NCBI GenBank assembly: GCA_029817715.1
Contig: JARUPY010000594.1
Span: 1-64,000, forward strand
Source: Melastoma dodecandrum
Taxonomy: Eukaryota; Streptophyta; Magnoliopsida; Myrtales; Melastomataceae
DNA length: 64,000 nt
Direction of reading: 5' to 3'
Within the stretch, counting starts at the first letter, position 1; the number at the start of each line of letters is the position of its first letter. Below, piece by piece: positions 19,760-29,889 of the stretch. The translations under genes were made by a program, and so were the position numbers. Under the pieces are notes generated by a model, which was given only the letters and a program-made list of their open reading frames with translations, made no database searches and was not told the origin of the DNA.

Positions 19760-20625
19760 CTCGATCTGTGCGGAGTTCTCTGCAGTTGCTATTTCCCTCC
19801 AGTCATTCGACCGTCTACCCGCTCGGCTGCCACCGACTACGCGTGCCGGACCGGATCGTGTTCGACAAACTCGTCGACATCCTCGTTCTTTCGGTTGGCT
19901 CGCATAAAAACGCCCGGATCGCTGACACACACCTGCTCAGCGACGACGCTGCGGGACCTCGACGTCGACGAGTGGAAAGCCGCTAAAATCTTTGGACGAC
20001 CCTGGCAGCAGCACGCGCTCGAGGCCTACGACCGGATGATCGGCTACCTCGACCCTGTCGAACCCTCGCCGTCGAACGGCTGCATCGTGAAAGCACCCCT
20101 GCGGAGGCGAAGGCCGCTCTGGCCCGTCACCGGTGAGATCGCGGCAACATACAAGGGCACGAAACGGTCGCTGCTGATCGACGTGCGGACACGGGATCCC
20201 ACTCGGCGTCGTGATCGCCGGCGTGCGTAAACCGCCCCGACTCCGCCCTCTGCCTCGAGCCCACGCTCGAGACCCTGAGCCGGTTCGGGTTCCGGCTCCC
20301 CGAGCAGATCACCTGTGCATCTCGACGCCGGGCTACGACTCCGGCCAGAAGGACCCGCCGCCTCCGCGAAATACCCTCGGCTGCGACTGGGAGATCGAGC
20401 AACAGAAAGGCACCCCGCTCCAGGCCGGCCAGGGGATGGCCGGTCGAGCGGGACCGAAACTCATGGCACCAACCAATCGCTACTCCCTACAGGTTTCCGG
20501 AAAACCTCCAGATCTGCACACGAATCGACGAACCCGCGCGATCGCGCGCGTTTTCATCGCTACTCGCGAACGCGATCATCATCCACCCGCAACCTCATCC
20601 ACGAGGCCTGGACCCGCTAACCTCT
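19760..20625 (+). mobile_element. IS5-family transposase (frameshifted)
   Basis: A DDE transposase that moves an insertion sequence. Motifs appear in the right order on the plus strand across frames: VPDRIVFDKLVDILVF (19850), GIF/ALEAYDRMIGYLDPVE (20010-20060), the first catalytic region NGCIVKAP (20080), GTKRSLLIDV then GIPLGVVIAG (20150-20225), LEPTLETLSRFGFRLPEQIT (20260), the second Asp in HLDAGYDSGQ (20315-20345), WEIEQQKGTPLQAGQ (20390-20430), RIDEPARSRAFSSLLANAII (20530-20580). No terminal inverted repeats were found, so the element's ends are open. Frameshifts match those of neighbours and need not mean inactivity. Confidence 0.8.
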
Positions 20626-20720
20626 GGAACGGTCGCCCGACACCGCAGGCATGACCCTATCCGCGCGACTCCTCTAACGCGATCATCTCGCGCCAGATCA
20701 AGGTGTCCGGAAGAACCGGG

Positions 20721-20783
20721 TCAGGGCTCCCGCGCCCGGCGTAAAACCGCGCTCAGCGCTCCCGTGAAGTCCCTACCGCTCAT
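20721..20783 (-). CDS. short divergent ORF MSGRDFTGALSAV..., copy 2
   Basis: The ATG at 20783 starts a 20-codon frame sharing 13 N-terminal residues (one difference) with the ORF at 16335. It breaks off towards the IS5 3' side, which fits a gene stump left by insertion. It is divergent from XRE copy 2. Confidence 0.35.
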   Translation of the reverse strand: MSGRDFTGALSAVLRRAREP

Positions 20784-20910
20784 TGCTCGAATGCTCCTGC
20801 CTCCCTCTCGTCCTCGGTCGCCGGCCGGAGAAAAAACTAAACCCCGAGCAGGCTCCGAACCGAAGCGACGCCGGACCAGAAACTTCCGGGGGGGCCTCCT
20901 CACCACGGAT

Positions 20911-20926
20911 GCCAGATATATCTGGC
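20911..20926. promoter_or_regulatory. palindromic operator of XRE repressor 2
   Basis: GCCAGATATATCTGGC, identical to the 16-mer at 16411-16426, placed between the divergent short ORF (20783) and the second XRE gene (20967). Only this one palindrome is seen here, while copy 1 has two. Confidence 0.65.
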
Positions 20927-20966
20927 TGAGGAAAGATCCTGACGCCCGGGGACGCGTGGGGGGATT

Positions 20967-21264
20967 GTGCCGCCCTGCCTCGGACGACCCTCCGTGGGAG
21001 GCGTATCGCACGAGAGTTCGGGCTGGAGCTGCAAGCGCAGACGCCTCGCTGCCTAGCCTGACGGCAGGGAGGAGGGCCTGGCCCACCAAGCGGGCATCAC
21101 GCGCAACCACTTCAACCAGCAGTTGGAACGCGGGTACTGGAAGCCAGATCGCCGGCGAATCCGTCCCTGTAGGACGGTTCGTGCGGCTCGCGCATGCGTA
21201 CCAGCAGGTGCAGCTGCTTGGAGCTCACTGCCGTCGACCGAGCGCGTCCGCTGCGCCGAGTTAG
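20967..21264 (+). CDS. XRE-family HTH repressor, copy 2 (frameshifted)
   Basis: A close relative of the repressor at 16461. The same blocks can be read with four or five frame changes: WEAYRTREFG, the LAAGLTQEGLAHQAGITRNH region, NQQLERGYWKP, RTVVRLAHA, then LLELTAVDRASAAPS and TAG at 21262. The GTG at 20967 aligns with the copy 1 start. The C-terminus differs from copy 1. The two sit about 4.5 kb apart with the same operator, so cross-regulation is likely if both are functional. Confidence 0.75.
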
Positions 21265-22380
21265 GCCACCCGGCGCTAGTTTGAGCACACGCTCCTTCTT
21301 CGAGGGGTTCTTCGCGGCCGATGAGCGCGACTCGTCCTGGTTCCTCTAACTGCTCCACCGACGATCCAGGAGCACGAAAAATGCTGACCCCCCCTCTGAC
21401 CAGCGCACCATCATCGTGAACCTCCCCGTGCCGCGCCTCAGAGTGAAGTGACTACGCCGCGTTGAAGGGCCAGGCCACCGAGGTAATCCACGGCCACTGC
21501 GTACAAACGTTGACGTGGTCAATGGCGTCGGTGCCGTATACCCGCAGGCGAGGGTCGATCGGATTGACTGGCAGCCGTTGACGCTACATGAACCATGAAA
21601 TCCGCGCATCAGGAGGTGAACCCTACATGCCACTCTGCAATAGGTTAAATTCCGCACCGCGTTTGCATTGGGACTCTCGACGAGATGCCAAGTAGTGTTA
21701 CGCGCTGATGAAGAAGATAGCGGTGGGGCACGCCTCAACTTGCCGGGGGTAAACGGAACGAGCAGGTCAAGGTTTTGCAGCGTCCGGTCGCTCCACGGCC
21801 TTGAGACGCCCGTGGGTCTCATTCGCCTGTTGACGGGAGCCTGGAGGGCCGGCGGCCCGATTGTAGTAGCTGGCATCGTGTCTGACCCATGCGTACCGCA
21901 GGATGGATGCGATGTCATGAACTGAACATGTTGACTTATCGGCGCCAATCGTTCAAATTAGAAGGGTAATGCAAGATAGAGTCATGATTGTCCGTTGGGT
22001 TGTACACCGCTCAGTCAAGATGTATTTCTATTGTAGGGATTGCGGTCTGGCGAGTTCGTCGATACGCAGCGGCGCCGTGCCTCTACATCCCTTCCGAGTC
22101 TTTCGGCTATTTTTCTAGACGACCGGTGAAGCGTAGATTTGGTACGCGCAGGCCAACCACCCTGGTGGGTGAGCCGATTGATCCGATGAGGTGTGGGTCT
22201 TTGGTTGAGAGCGAGTGGGTCGATGGGGTCCTAGGCTGAGATCCAGCTCGCGAAGCAGGGCGTCGAAGGTTGTCCCGCTAACTCTCTTCTATACGCGACT
22301 CGCGCTTCTGATGATCGTAAGAACGCTCAGAGGGAGATGTTGAGTTCGAAGAAGAATTGATCGCCAAGGTAGGAAGGCAA
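21265..22380. other. no gene resolved
   Basis: Plus-strand coding traces continue to about 21450, then stops are frequent in all frames. A minus-strand frame of 200 codons (21948-21346) is open but has poor composition. A plus-strand frame at 21988-22239 has no recognisable content. Confidence 0.3.
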
Positions 22381-22393
22381 ACGGTCGCCGCGC

Positions 22394-23500
22394 TTGCCCG
22401 AGCGGTACGTAGTGCGCGGCGCAAGAAACGGCTTGAAAGAGCTCCTTCGTTGGATGCTCGCGGCTCGTCCGATCTACTGTCAGTTTTCTAGATCGGGAGA
22501 TGGCGGATCCGATAGCGGTTCGCGCAGACTCTCCAGCAGTGCTTCGGGCGTTTACGAAGCCGCGATTCTGGCGACCCCACAAACCTTCGCCTATGCGAGC
22601 CTCTCTGTGATAGTCCGAGGCGCCGAGGACGCTGCGGGATACGCCGGTGCGCACACTTGCGACAGCTTTCTCGACCTCGGAATCGGTTTCCGTACCGTCA
22701 GCGACTATGTCGTCCGGGACGAGTTCATTCAAGTCCCGCCGTATCCAGCTTCCGTAACGAGCAGCGAGCGCATTTCGACTTATTTCGCAGCTCACCCGCC
22801 AGCGGACCGTTGGGCTCTCTGGACACCCGGGATCGTAAACGCGCACGGGTCTACGGCGTGCCTGACCAGTCTCTGCGCAACTCCTTCGACTTCGCCAGTG
22901 TCATTCCTTCCGGCCACACGGTCGCGCATCGGCAAACAGAGGTTGATAGAGATCGTCGAGGACTATGTTGGGGCCCCGGCGAGACGGCAAGTTTCGCGCG
23001 ATTACGTTCGCAACTTTTCAATCGCTGCCCATTTGTCGCAAGCCCGCGCGACAACATCTTTGACCTCAGTCAAACTGAACGGCGAGCAATTCTCGGCAAT
23101 CTACGGACGGCACAAAGTTGATTCACTGAGCGGCGGTCTTTACTGAACCCGAATAGGTTCGCTAGGCATATACCTACTCAGCTTCTGTCGCCGGGAAACG
23201 CCTATCAGATGCCAGTCCCTATTCTCGACCTTCTTATTTGGCGAGCGACAAGCGAGTTCGATGCGGGACTTGGCAAAGGGCGATCCGTCAACTTGGATGA
23301 CATTTCTAGAGTTCACAAGCAGTGACAACGCGCGATTTGCCACGCAACGAGAAACTGTGGGAACTCCTGTCTTCTTTCAGCCACCCCGGCGTGGTCCAAC
23401 ATTTCAAGTGGAGAGCGAGCTGAAGGACGCGGATTTCGCCTCGCATCTAGATTTCGATGCCCACGCCGCGGCGGTGTTCGTGGACGGATAAACTGATGTG
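22394..23500 (+). CDS. unidentified region upstream of the nucleoside-phosphorylase gene
   Basis: Plus-strand coding character with high GC3, best seen in DSFLDLGIGFRTVSDYVVRD, DEFIQVPPYPASVTSSERIS, then RVYGVPDQSLRNSFDFASVI, DNIFDLSQTERRAILGNL (to 23115) and MPVPILDLLIWRATSEFDAG (about 23215-23270). It may be one long N-terminal part of the phosphorylase protein or one or two separate genes; frame changes prevent a decision. A minus-strand frame in 22289-22846 is also open (DLNELVPDDIVADG...), so the strand is not certain. No family recognised. Its position directly before a phosphorylase domain suggests a sensor or second enzymatic part. Confidence 0.4.
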
Positions 23501-23529
23501 GACTATCGAAGCTGTTGGGCCATAGCGCA

Positions 23530-24359
23530 AGGAGGCGGCCAGTGCGGGTTTTCGCTGAATTATAGTGACCCTACTCGAACGTGCGCGGAGCACGATGGAA
23601 TTCTTGCGCAGCGCCTATCGGGGTAGGAGTTGCGGACCTCCCAAAGCCCGTCCACGCATCGAAGACCAGCTATGTCCCTCTTCCCTTGATCGGCCGAAAC
23701 GAAAACTGTTTTCTGGTGCAAAGCCGAGATGGCCGGCTCAGTTGGGTCGATCTCAGGCCCCCCTGCCCTGCCTGGTACTTGTTAGACGCGATCGAGGATT
23801 TGAACCCTGATGTCGTTGTGGGCAGTCGGGGTTTGTTTTTGGGCTCAAATCAGGCAAAGGGACTCTGGTCGTCGGCCGATCGAGTTCAGTCGTATGATCG
23901 GGTGCGAGGTGGCACGAAGAATGATCGAACGCAAGATTATCCAACGCGGAGACATGCCCGGAATAGACCCGCGTCTCATCCAGGGCTTGCGGCTAGTAGT
24001 CGCTTCGACGCTTCGCCGACACCCAGCTCATTCGGCCGCCTGGTGATTTCCGGCGAGAAGTTGGTAGACAACGCTCCTTTACGCGATCAGCTCGTACGGC
24101 GCTTCCCTGAAGCTCTCGGCGGTGTCATGGAAATGTAGGGTGTTGTCGCTGCTTTGTCAACGTCGCCGAAAAAACCGTGGATCTTCCTAAAGATGGCCAC
24201 GGACCTTGGCGAACGGAGAAAAAGAAAGAGGATCCAGAAGCTGGGTGAACGCGGATGAAGCGCAGCTGGCCGGTGCTGTAAGCAGCGATCGCGATTTCTT
24301 GACTGCGGTATCTGGAAGGCGGACCCATTGCAGCCGATGGTTGTAATCCCTCAATGATC
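23530..24359 (+). CDS. nucleoside phosphorylase-like (PNP/UDP family) protein
   Basis: The MTA/SAH-nucleosidase/PNP fold cleaves the glycosidic bond of nucleosides; stand-alone and fused versions are common effectors or nucleotide-level modulators in bacterial conflict systems. Visible blocks: WYLLDAIEDLNPDVVVG (23785-23820), followed by a glycine-rich strand best read as GVCFGLKSGK; DRVQSYDRVR (23890); the late conserved box SGEKLVDNAPLRDQLVRRFP and EALGGVMEM (24050-24137), matching the family's 'sGdkvv..PEalggEMEgagl' with one base shift; then KKPWIFLK (24165-24190), the family's 'wivVKAICDWg' strand. Three or four frame changes are needed. The end overlaps the ATG of the FAD gene as ATGA (24356-24359), so the two are translationally coupled. 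Confidence 0.7.
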
Positions 24360-25660
24360 TACGATGCCGCGGTTATCGGAGGCTTGGCCCTGGTGGGTTG
24401 GCTGCGGCGCTTGAGATCATTCGCCTTGCGAGCCAGAATTCTCGAGTGATAGTGCTTGAAGCCGGCCACCTCCTTCAACCGCCGACCTTTGTCCAGTCGA
24501 TCAATGGCAAGCCGCTTGCAATGGGCTGTGGCGGGAATCTGCAACGTCGTGAGCGGCTTCGGCGGTAGTATGCACTAACGGCGACGGAAGTGAAAACTTG
24601 AGCGGGTCTCCCTTCGGGGCGGCGGTTTATTGATCTCTTCCAAGACCGGTCGGATGATCTTTGCGTCGCATACCTCGAGATTTGATTTCAGCGGATGGCT
24701 GGGCTCACTCGTGACGCAGCTCTTCCTTGGCCAGCGAGCTGGCCTTCGACCAATTCGGCGGGCCTGCTCAGTTCGCACATATCCGGTTCGATGTGGGTGG
24801 GTCGAGAGTATCCTTGTCTGCCATGGGTATGAACGTCTGGCTCATGCTCAGCTCGTCTCTCAGACGGAGCTCGTCAACGGAAGTCCGAAGTCCTAGTCGG
24901 TGCGCAATTGACGGGGTCCCGTTCATAGTCGGTTACGCACAGGGGCGTGACAAGACTCTCAGCGAGCTAAGGGCGTCCCACGTCTAGTACTCGCGTCCGG
25001 CCGGACGTGGATTCGGACACCCTCCCGAGGCAATCGTGGCTGGTCTCGGGTTTGTCGCGCTCAGCAAACCGACACCGTCTGTAGGAGTACGCGTCGAGAT
25101 GCCTGCGACGATATGCTATTTGAAGCTATCGGCCACCGAGCACACAACCCTGAACCTGAAGATCTCGCAGCTAGTTGGACAGCAGAAAAGTTAAGACTTT
25201 CTGCTTCTGTAGGTGGCTCCAACGGGGGACGCGTAAAGTTCACCCCGATATCGCAAGCTGGTTTACGGTGCTCCGCTAAATCAACCGATTCGACGGCACG
25301 AGACCGCGCGATCGCCCTACCTTCTGAGAGACCTCCTTTGTCACGGAAAACTTTGGCGTCCACACTCAAATTGAGGCTGGGTAAAGCAATCGAAGTCTTC
25401 GCTCACTCGTACCGAAGAGCGGTTGGGAGGGCGACCAGGGGGTTCAGCAATATCGGGAATTTTGTTCAACCGGCGAATCTCCGCAAGCTCATGGGCCGAA
25501 CTCGAGCGTGATTGTGCCGTTCGCGCCATCAGTGAAGGATCTCCACCCTCTCACGAGGTGGCACTTGCTCTTCGATGTTGCCAAGCATGCGGCGTTGGTC
25601 AAGGGGTTCGAGAGCGTGAATGAGCGCAATCGCGTCAAAACCGCAGGCCATTAGACCTCA
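24356..25660 (+). CDS. FAD-dependent dehydrogenase-like protein (COG2509-type)
   Basis: The ATG at 24356 begins MIYDAAVIGG followed, after one indel, by AGLAAALEI and RVIVLEAG, a Rossmann dinucleotide-binding fold with the acidic end of strand 2. The motif GICNVVSGFGGSMH (24533-24576) is characteristic of the uncharacterised FAD-dependent dehydrogenases of COG2509 (CNxxSGFGGagaf). A later GGRVKFT (about 25230) fits the family's 'pGGxVkftdyg' turn. The rest, to about 25660, is coding-like but scrambled by indels. The substrate of this family is unknown. Overlap of its start with the stop of the phosphorylase gene suggests one functional unit, which is unusual and worth attention. Confidence 0.65.
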
Positions 25661-25664
25661 ATTG

Positions 25665-25965
25665 ACGTATTGCCAGTTCAATGATCGTGGATTGGTTCCA
25701 GAGATTGGAGTTCGTGTGGGTGCAGGTGGCTCTCACGCAAGAAAGTGAGAGCTTCGGCGGGAGGGCGTCTTCCGTCGTAGGAGGACGGTGCAGGGTTGGC
25801 GCAGGGCGCAGTCCAGGCGGCGAGTGATGGGCATCGCTGCGGGTCGGGCGATTGCTGAACGCATGGCGAACACGAATGGCTCCGCCCTAACGGGAGCGCC
25901 CAGCTCTCACCGCGGATTGCAGCTTGAGTCAGTTGTTCAAGCGCGACCAGCGATGGTTCCGGGCG
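25665..25965. other. unresolved stretch before the HTH gene
   Basis: Open frames exist on both strands (minus 26148-25678, 156 codons; plus from 25788), neither with recognisable content. It could be the end of the FAD gene or the N-terminal part of the HTH gene. Confidence 0.25.
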
Positions 25966-25969
25966 AGTG

Positions 25970-26455
25970 CAAACCCTGGGCGTGATCTTGTCAGGCTCGG
26001 GGTGCAAGAGAGCAATATTTGATGCAACCGAAGCGAAGGCGCTCGCGAACCGTTTCGCGACCTCTGGAGAGCTTGCGACAGCTGGTGCACTGAGCGGCGG
26101 AGACTCCGTGGGCTGCCGGCTGCCGATGTTGGGGCTGAATGGTGGCACTCCCTGGCCGGCAGCGGCGTCTAGATCGAGCCGGCATCGACCAACTCGTGGC
26201 CGACTATGCCGCCGGCCTCAGCGTGTACGCGCTCGCCATACAAGTACCCGCATTCGAATAGGGGCAGTGGTTGCTGAGCACCTGAAGTGACCGTGGCGTC
26301 TCACTTCGGCCGACGATGCTGCAGCCGGAGGTCGACCCAGCGCTTCTCGCGCTCCACGCCGAGGGGCACAGCCCGAACAAGATTGACAACCTCGGTAGGG
26401 CGCGATTCCGAAGCAACGATCCGAAACGCTCTTGCGCCGCCGTGGCCTGCTGACC
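25970..26455 (+). CDS. small helix-turn-helix protein (recombinase-type HTH repeats)
   Basis: Two tandem HTH-like units can be read: RLDRAGIDQLVADYAAGLSV-YALA then RIGAVVAEHLK (26170-26290), and VDPALLALHAEGHSPNKI then GRDSEATIRNAL (26330-26435). This is the pattern of short actinobacterial DNA-binding proteins related to the C-terminal HTH of resolvases (a spaced 'aG.sv..la..y.i.r..v..hL' twice). The upstream part (25970-26165) is coding-like but not recognised. The gene ends tail to tail with the leftward gene at 26457. It may regulate the preceding phosphorylase-FAD pair. Confidence 0.55.
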
Positions 26456-26456
26456 T

Positions 26457-26990
26457 AGGCGGCCTTCTTGGGTGCCGACTTCTTTTGTTCTCCGCGTGCA
26501 GCCAGCGTGCTCGAACGCCCGCCACGAGCTTTCCGGACGTCAGATGTTCTTGGGGTTCACGGACTCGCGATCGACCGAGTCTGATGTTGCGCTGCTTGCC
26601 GGACGCCTTCGCTTTTCGTCCCGCTCTCCGGCACTTTGGACGCGTCCGGTGCGGAAAGCTCGGTGGACGAAGCGCCTCCCAGTTCTCGTGAGGCCAACCC
26701 ATGTCCGTGACCGCCCGAAGAGAACACGTCCTGCATGATGCTAGTAGTAGTGCTATGCACGACACGTGTGAACGAGTGTCCGGGGTCAGTGAGCATGATG
26801 CCTGTGATGTGCTCGAGAGGACCTCGTCGTCCCGTAGGATCCTCGCTGGGCCGGTAGAAGCGGTGCACCCTCCCACTGCGCCTTCGGCTCGACCGTCCCG
26901 AACAACTCTGGAAACTCACGCCACGTAAGCGACGAGGAGATCTCGGCGGCCGAGGTGGTTCTTGGGTTGCGGAAGGCGAGGGGCTGGCTC
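26457..26990 (-). CDS. unidentified protein with Lys/Ala-rich tail, downstream of the PHP-SMC gene
   Basis: Minus-strand coding continues after the TrlF-like gene: NPRTTSAAEISSSLTWREFP and TVEPKAQWEGAPLLPAQ (26960-26860), then FSSGGHGHGLASRELGGASS (about 26720) and a tail LAARGEQKKSAPKKAA with a stop at 26457. The acidic-then-basic low-complexity tail suggests an accessory DNA- or protein-binding peptide. Separate gene or C-terminal continuation cannot be decided because of indels. No family recognised. Confidence 0.4.
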
Positions 26991-26994
26991 CGCT

Positions 26995-29770
26995 CCAGAA
27001 CCCGTACAGGTTGACGCCTGTCACTAAATGCCTCAACGGCCGCCCTCAAGCAGGTCTTCGGCAAACTTCAGCCACAACGGGATTGTACTAGAGAGCCCTC
27101 CGCCGTTCTCTGCGATCCATGCATGCGTGTCGGTCTCCGTTCGAGCACCGCCATCACACGCAAGCTCGGCATGCATCTCGCAGGACCGGGTTATTTGCAT
27201 TGTTGCGTGCTTGCTATGAACCTGACGCTTGCCCTTTAGGCGGCGCGTGTAGCGTTTGCACGATCTCCCGAAAAAACGAAGCGGTTATCGAGGGTTCGTC
27301 TTCCGGCCTGGTCAATCACAAGAGGACTCGACGATCTGCCCCGAGGAGCAGCGAAGTAGGAGGTGCGGGTTCGCGCGCTGTCCTTACGACAGCTGTTCCG
27401 AGCTTTCGCCAAAGACGTTAGCACCTTGGCCAACTGAGCTGTCAAGCGACACGTCGCGGCTTGCTGCGATACGGAGGCTACTTCCAAGCTTACGAAGAAA
27501 TGGCTCGACCTCCCATCTTGAGTAGCGCGGCAGCATGCGCGCCTTTGGACGAAATAGCGTGACTCAAGTGCCTTCTGAGCCCTCGCGAACGCGGCAAGGC
27601 AACGAATTTCGGGTATCGAGAATCCATCGGCTGACACGGCAGCAACAAGCTGCGTCTTTTCCTCCCGGAATGTGTGTTTAATCAGCTTGAACACGTCGTC
27701 CCAGCGTCTGGCCTGCACAATCTGGATTCTGCAATCGCCAGCACTGGAGGCTTTGTTTGCATCTCGGACCATGACCGAATAATCACGATTGATTGCATTG
27801 TCCAGCAAGTGTGAGTTCGCTGATGAGCGACGCGCGGTCGCGAGCGAGGTCGGAAACCTTCTTAACCGCGACGGGGAGAAACTTTTTCCTTGATGCGCAA
27901 CCGCTCAAGATTCTCGACGGTAACAAGGTACTTGTCGGGATCGGCGCCTTCCTCCGTGAGCTCACGCAACACGGCGTCGTGTTGAGCTCCTTCTGATCTA
28001 CTTCGCCGCCGTCCACACGCGCTCATCGTCTCACCAAGTTCCTTGAACGCCTCGGGTCACTTTCGCGATCGAGCTTATTGAGGGCGTCGCGTACAGCTCG
28101 AGCAAGCTCTTTTGGCGCGCCTTCTGCTTTAACCAGCAGTTCTTCTTGTGGCGGATCCCTCGATTAATTCTATGTTACTCTCGTGTCGGGCCTATTTCGT
28201 TCGCGGCGAAATCCTCGATCCGCCGCTTAGCTTCGGCGAGGCGGTCCTCGGCTTCTCGAAAAACCGCCTCATCCACTTGAGTCGCTTTAGTTCTTCGAGT
28301 CCTTGCCTCTACATGAGTGTCGCGAAAGCGTCCTACTTGGGCGTTCAGTCTTCGAAGATGTCAGCCGTTTTCCTCCTCAAGGACCTTCACGCGCGTTTCC
28401 CCCTTAGCGATGCTTTGACGGTTCTCGGTGAGCCGTCGGACGATCCATCCCGGCTCGCCCGTGAGGTCGTCGGCTTCGAGAACCTGCTCGATCATCGACG
28501 CGACCGAGCAGGACTGACTGCGCCAACTCTGTCAGCTCATGCTGGCCGTAGATGTCCACGTCGGCCCTTTACGTCTTTATCTGGACGCAACTGTGTTCAG
28601 TTCGGCTTGGATCGACCACTACGGGAGGTCCAAAGACAGTGCTCTCGATTGTGTAGGTACCGGGTGTGGGTACTCACGGCGTCCGACGGAAAGCCGGATG
28701 GTGCGACCGGAGCCGAGGACGGCACGATCGACTCCCTGTCATGGTCCTTGAGTGCGTTCTCCCCGAGGGGCCTAGACGTCCAACGCGTAGCGCAGACTTT
28801 TCGTATCACCGTGACCTTGCCTTTTCCTCTGCACCCAATGAGATTCGTCAAATCATACCCGAACGCAATTCTGACGCCGTCCAAAAACCCGCCTTCCCAT
28901 GAGATGCCTCTCAGAAGAGGGCGCGGGTCCGCCTTAAGATCTTGGGTCCGCACGCTTGTAACTGGGATATGCACGCCGCGTGCTTCAGGCTCGCGAGACT
29001 CGGTTCGCTCATTTTAAACCAAAAACGTCCCGCCTCGTCAGATAGAGCGGAGGGGTGGAGAAATGTCGTCGGCGAACAACTTCGCCAACGGATGTTCGCG
29101 GTCAAGAATGGCTTGCGCCGCTTGAAAATATCCTTTCCGTCGGGGCGTCGGGCGTCACCGGGCTAATAGCCACTCTCGTGAAAGATGAGGGTGGTGAATT
29201 TTCTCCACCAAGATGGCGCCCCGGCGCGGCTGACCAATAGGCCGGAATTGCCGACATTAGCGTGCGCGGGTGATATACCAGGGCGCCTAACTTGGCGTCA
29301 TGACGCTCATGATGTCCTTGTAGGCCCGCACCAATTTTGCACTCGACTCGCCTCGGGGTCGCCGCCACTATTTTTGGCCGATCGCGGCATTCATGAATTG
29401 AGCACCTTCGTGCCCTCTGCTAATAGGACTAGCAGGTGAAATCCTTCCGCCGAGTGAGCTTCGAAGCCGGGAAGGGCAACTATATTGCGTGCAGCAGTCG
29501 TCCTCCATCAACTGCTCGGCGGAGTCGATGCAACCAGTGATCGGTAATTGCAATCACCTCGATTTCCTCGGCCTTGCACGAGTCGAGGATCGCTTTGTTG
29601 TACTCCCTCTTCAGTCCTAAAACGCGGTTGACGGGCGCGCCTCTTCCCGACATATCCTGAAGGGATTAACTTGCAAAGCCAGCCCGTTTCCAATGGACGC
29701 CTCGGTGATGGGTCGGACTTCCCTGGCGACCTCGACAATAACAAAACCTCCAGTTTTTCTCGCTCGTCGT
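26995..29770 (-). CDS. TrlF-type protein: PHP phosphoesterase plus SMC-like ATPase
   Basis: Reading leftward: an N-terminal PHP region with EVIAITDHWCIDSAEQLM (29575-29510), the family's metal-binding 'iTDH' motif, then ALPGFEAHS and LGALVYHPRTLMSAIPAYW (about 29300); HADDI-like sequence, and ATxWFKMSEPSLASLKHA (29020-28960). Next DLKADPRPLLRGISWEGGFL and GYDLTNLIGCRGKGK (28940-28815) form the SMC-type strand and P-loop. A coiled-coil middle follows (DPDKYLVTVENLERLRIKEK, 27960-27900). Finally comes the ABC-type Walker B region PLVIDQAGRRTLDNRF (27325-27280; expected PLVIDQPEDDLDNRF), and LKFAEDLLEGGR...AFSDRR near 27060-27000 closes it. About 900 residues. PHP-SMC proteins of this layout are annotated as TrlF family AAA-like ATPases and occur in defence contexts; the reaction is not established. 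Confidence 0.75.
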
Positions 29771-29889
29771 GACATCTGCCTATGTGCCTTGCAACCCGTC
29801 GTGCTCACGAGCGGTAGTGACACTTGCGAGTTGCACGCAACTAAGAATAAATGGCCCCCGCCCACCCGCCGACTTGGGCCAATATACCA

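Noticed and set aside
21346..21948. A 200-codon minus-strand frame
   Set aside because: No recognisable content, unlike codon use of neighbours, and weak plus-strand coding traces overlap its end.
25678..26148. A 156-codon minus-strand frame rich in Pro and Ser
   Set aside because: Composition looks like the antisense of a plus-strand gene, and no motif supports it.
28148..29017. A 289-codon plus-strand open frame
   Set aside because: It lies antisense to the TrlF-like gene, whose PHP and P-loop motifs are on the minus strand; GC-rich coding DNA often leaves such shadows.
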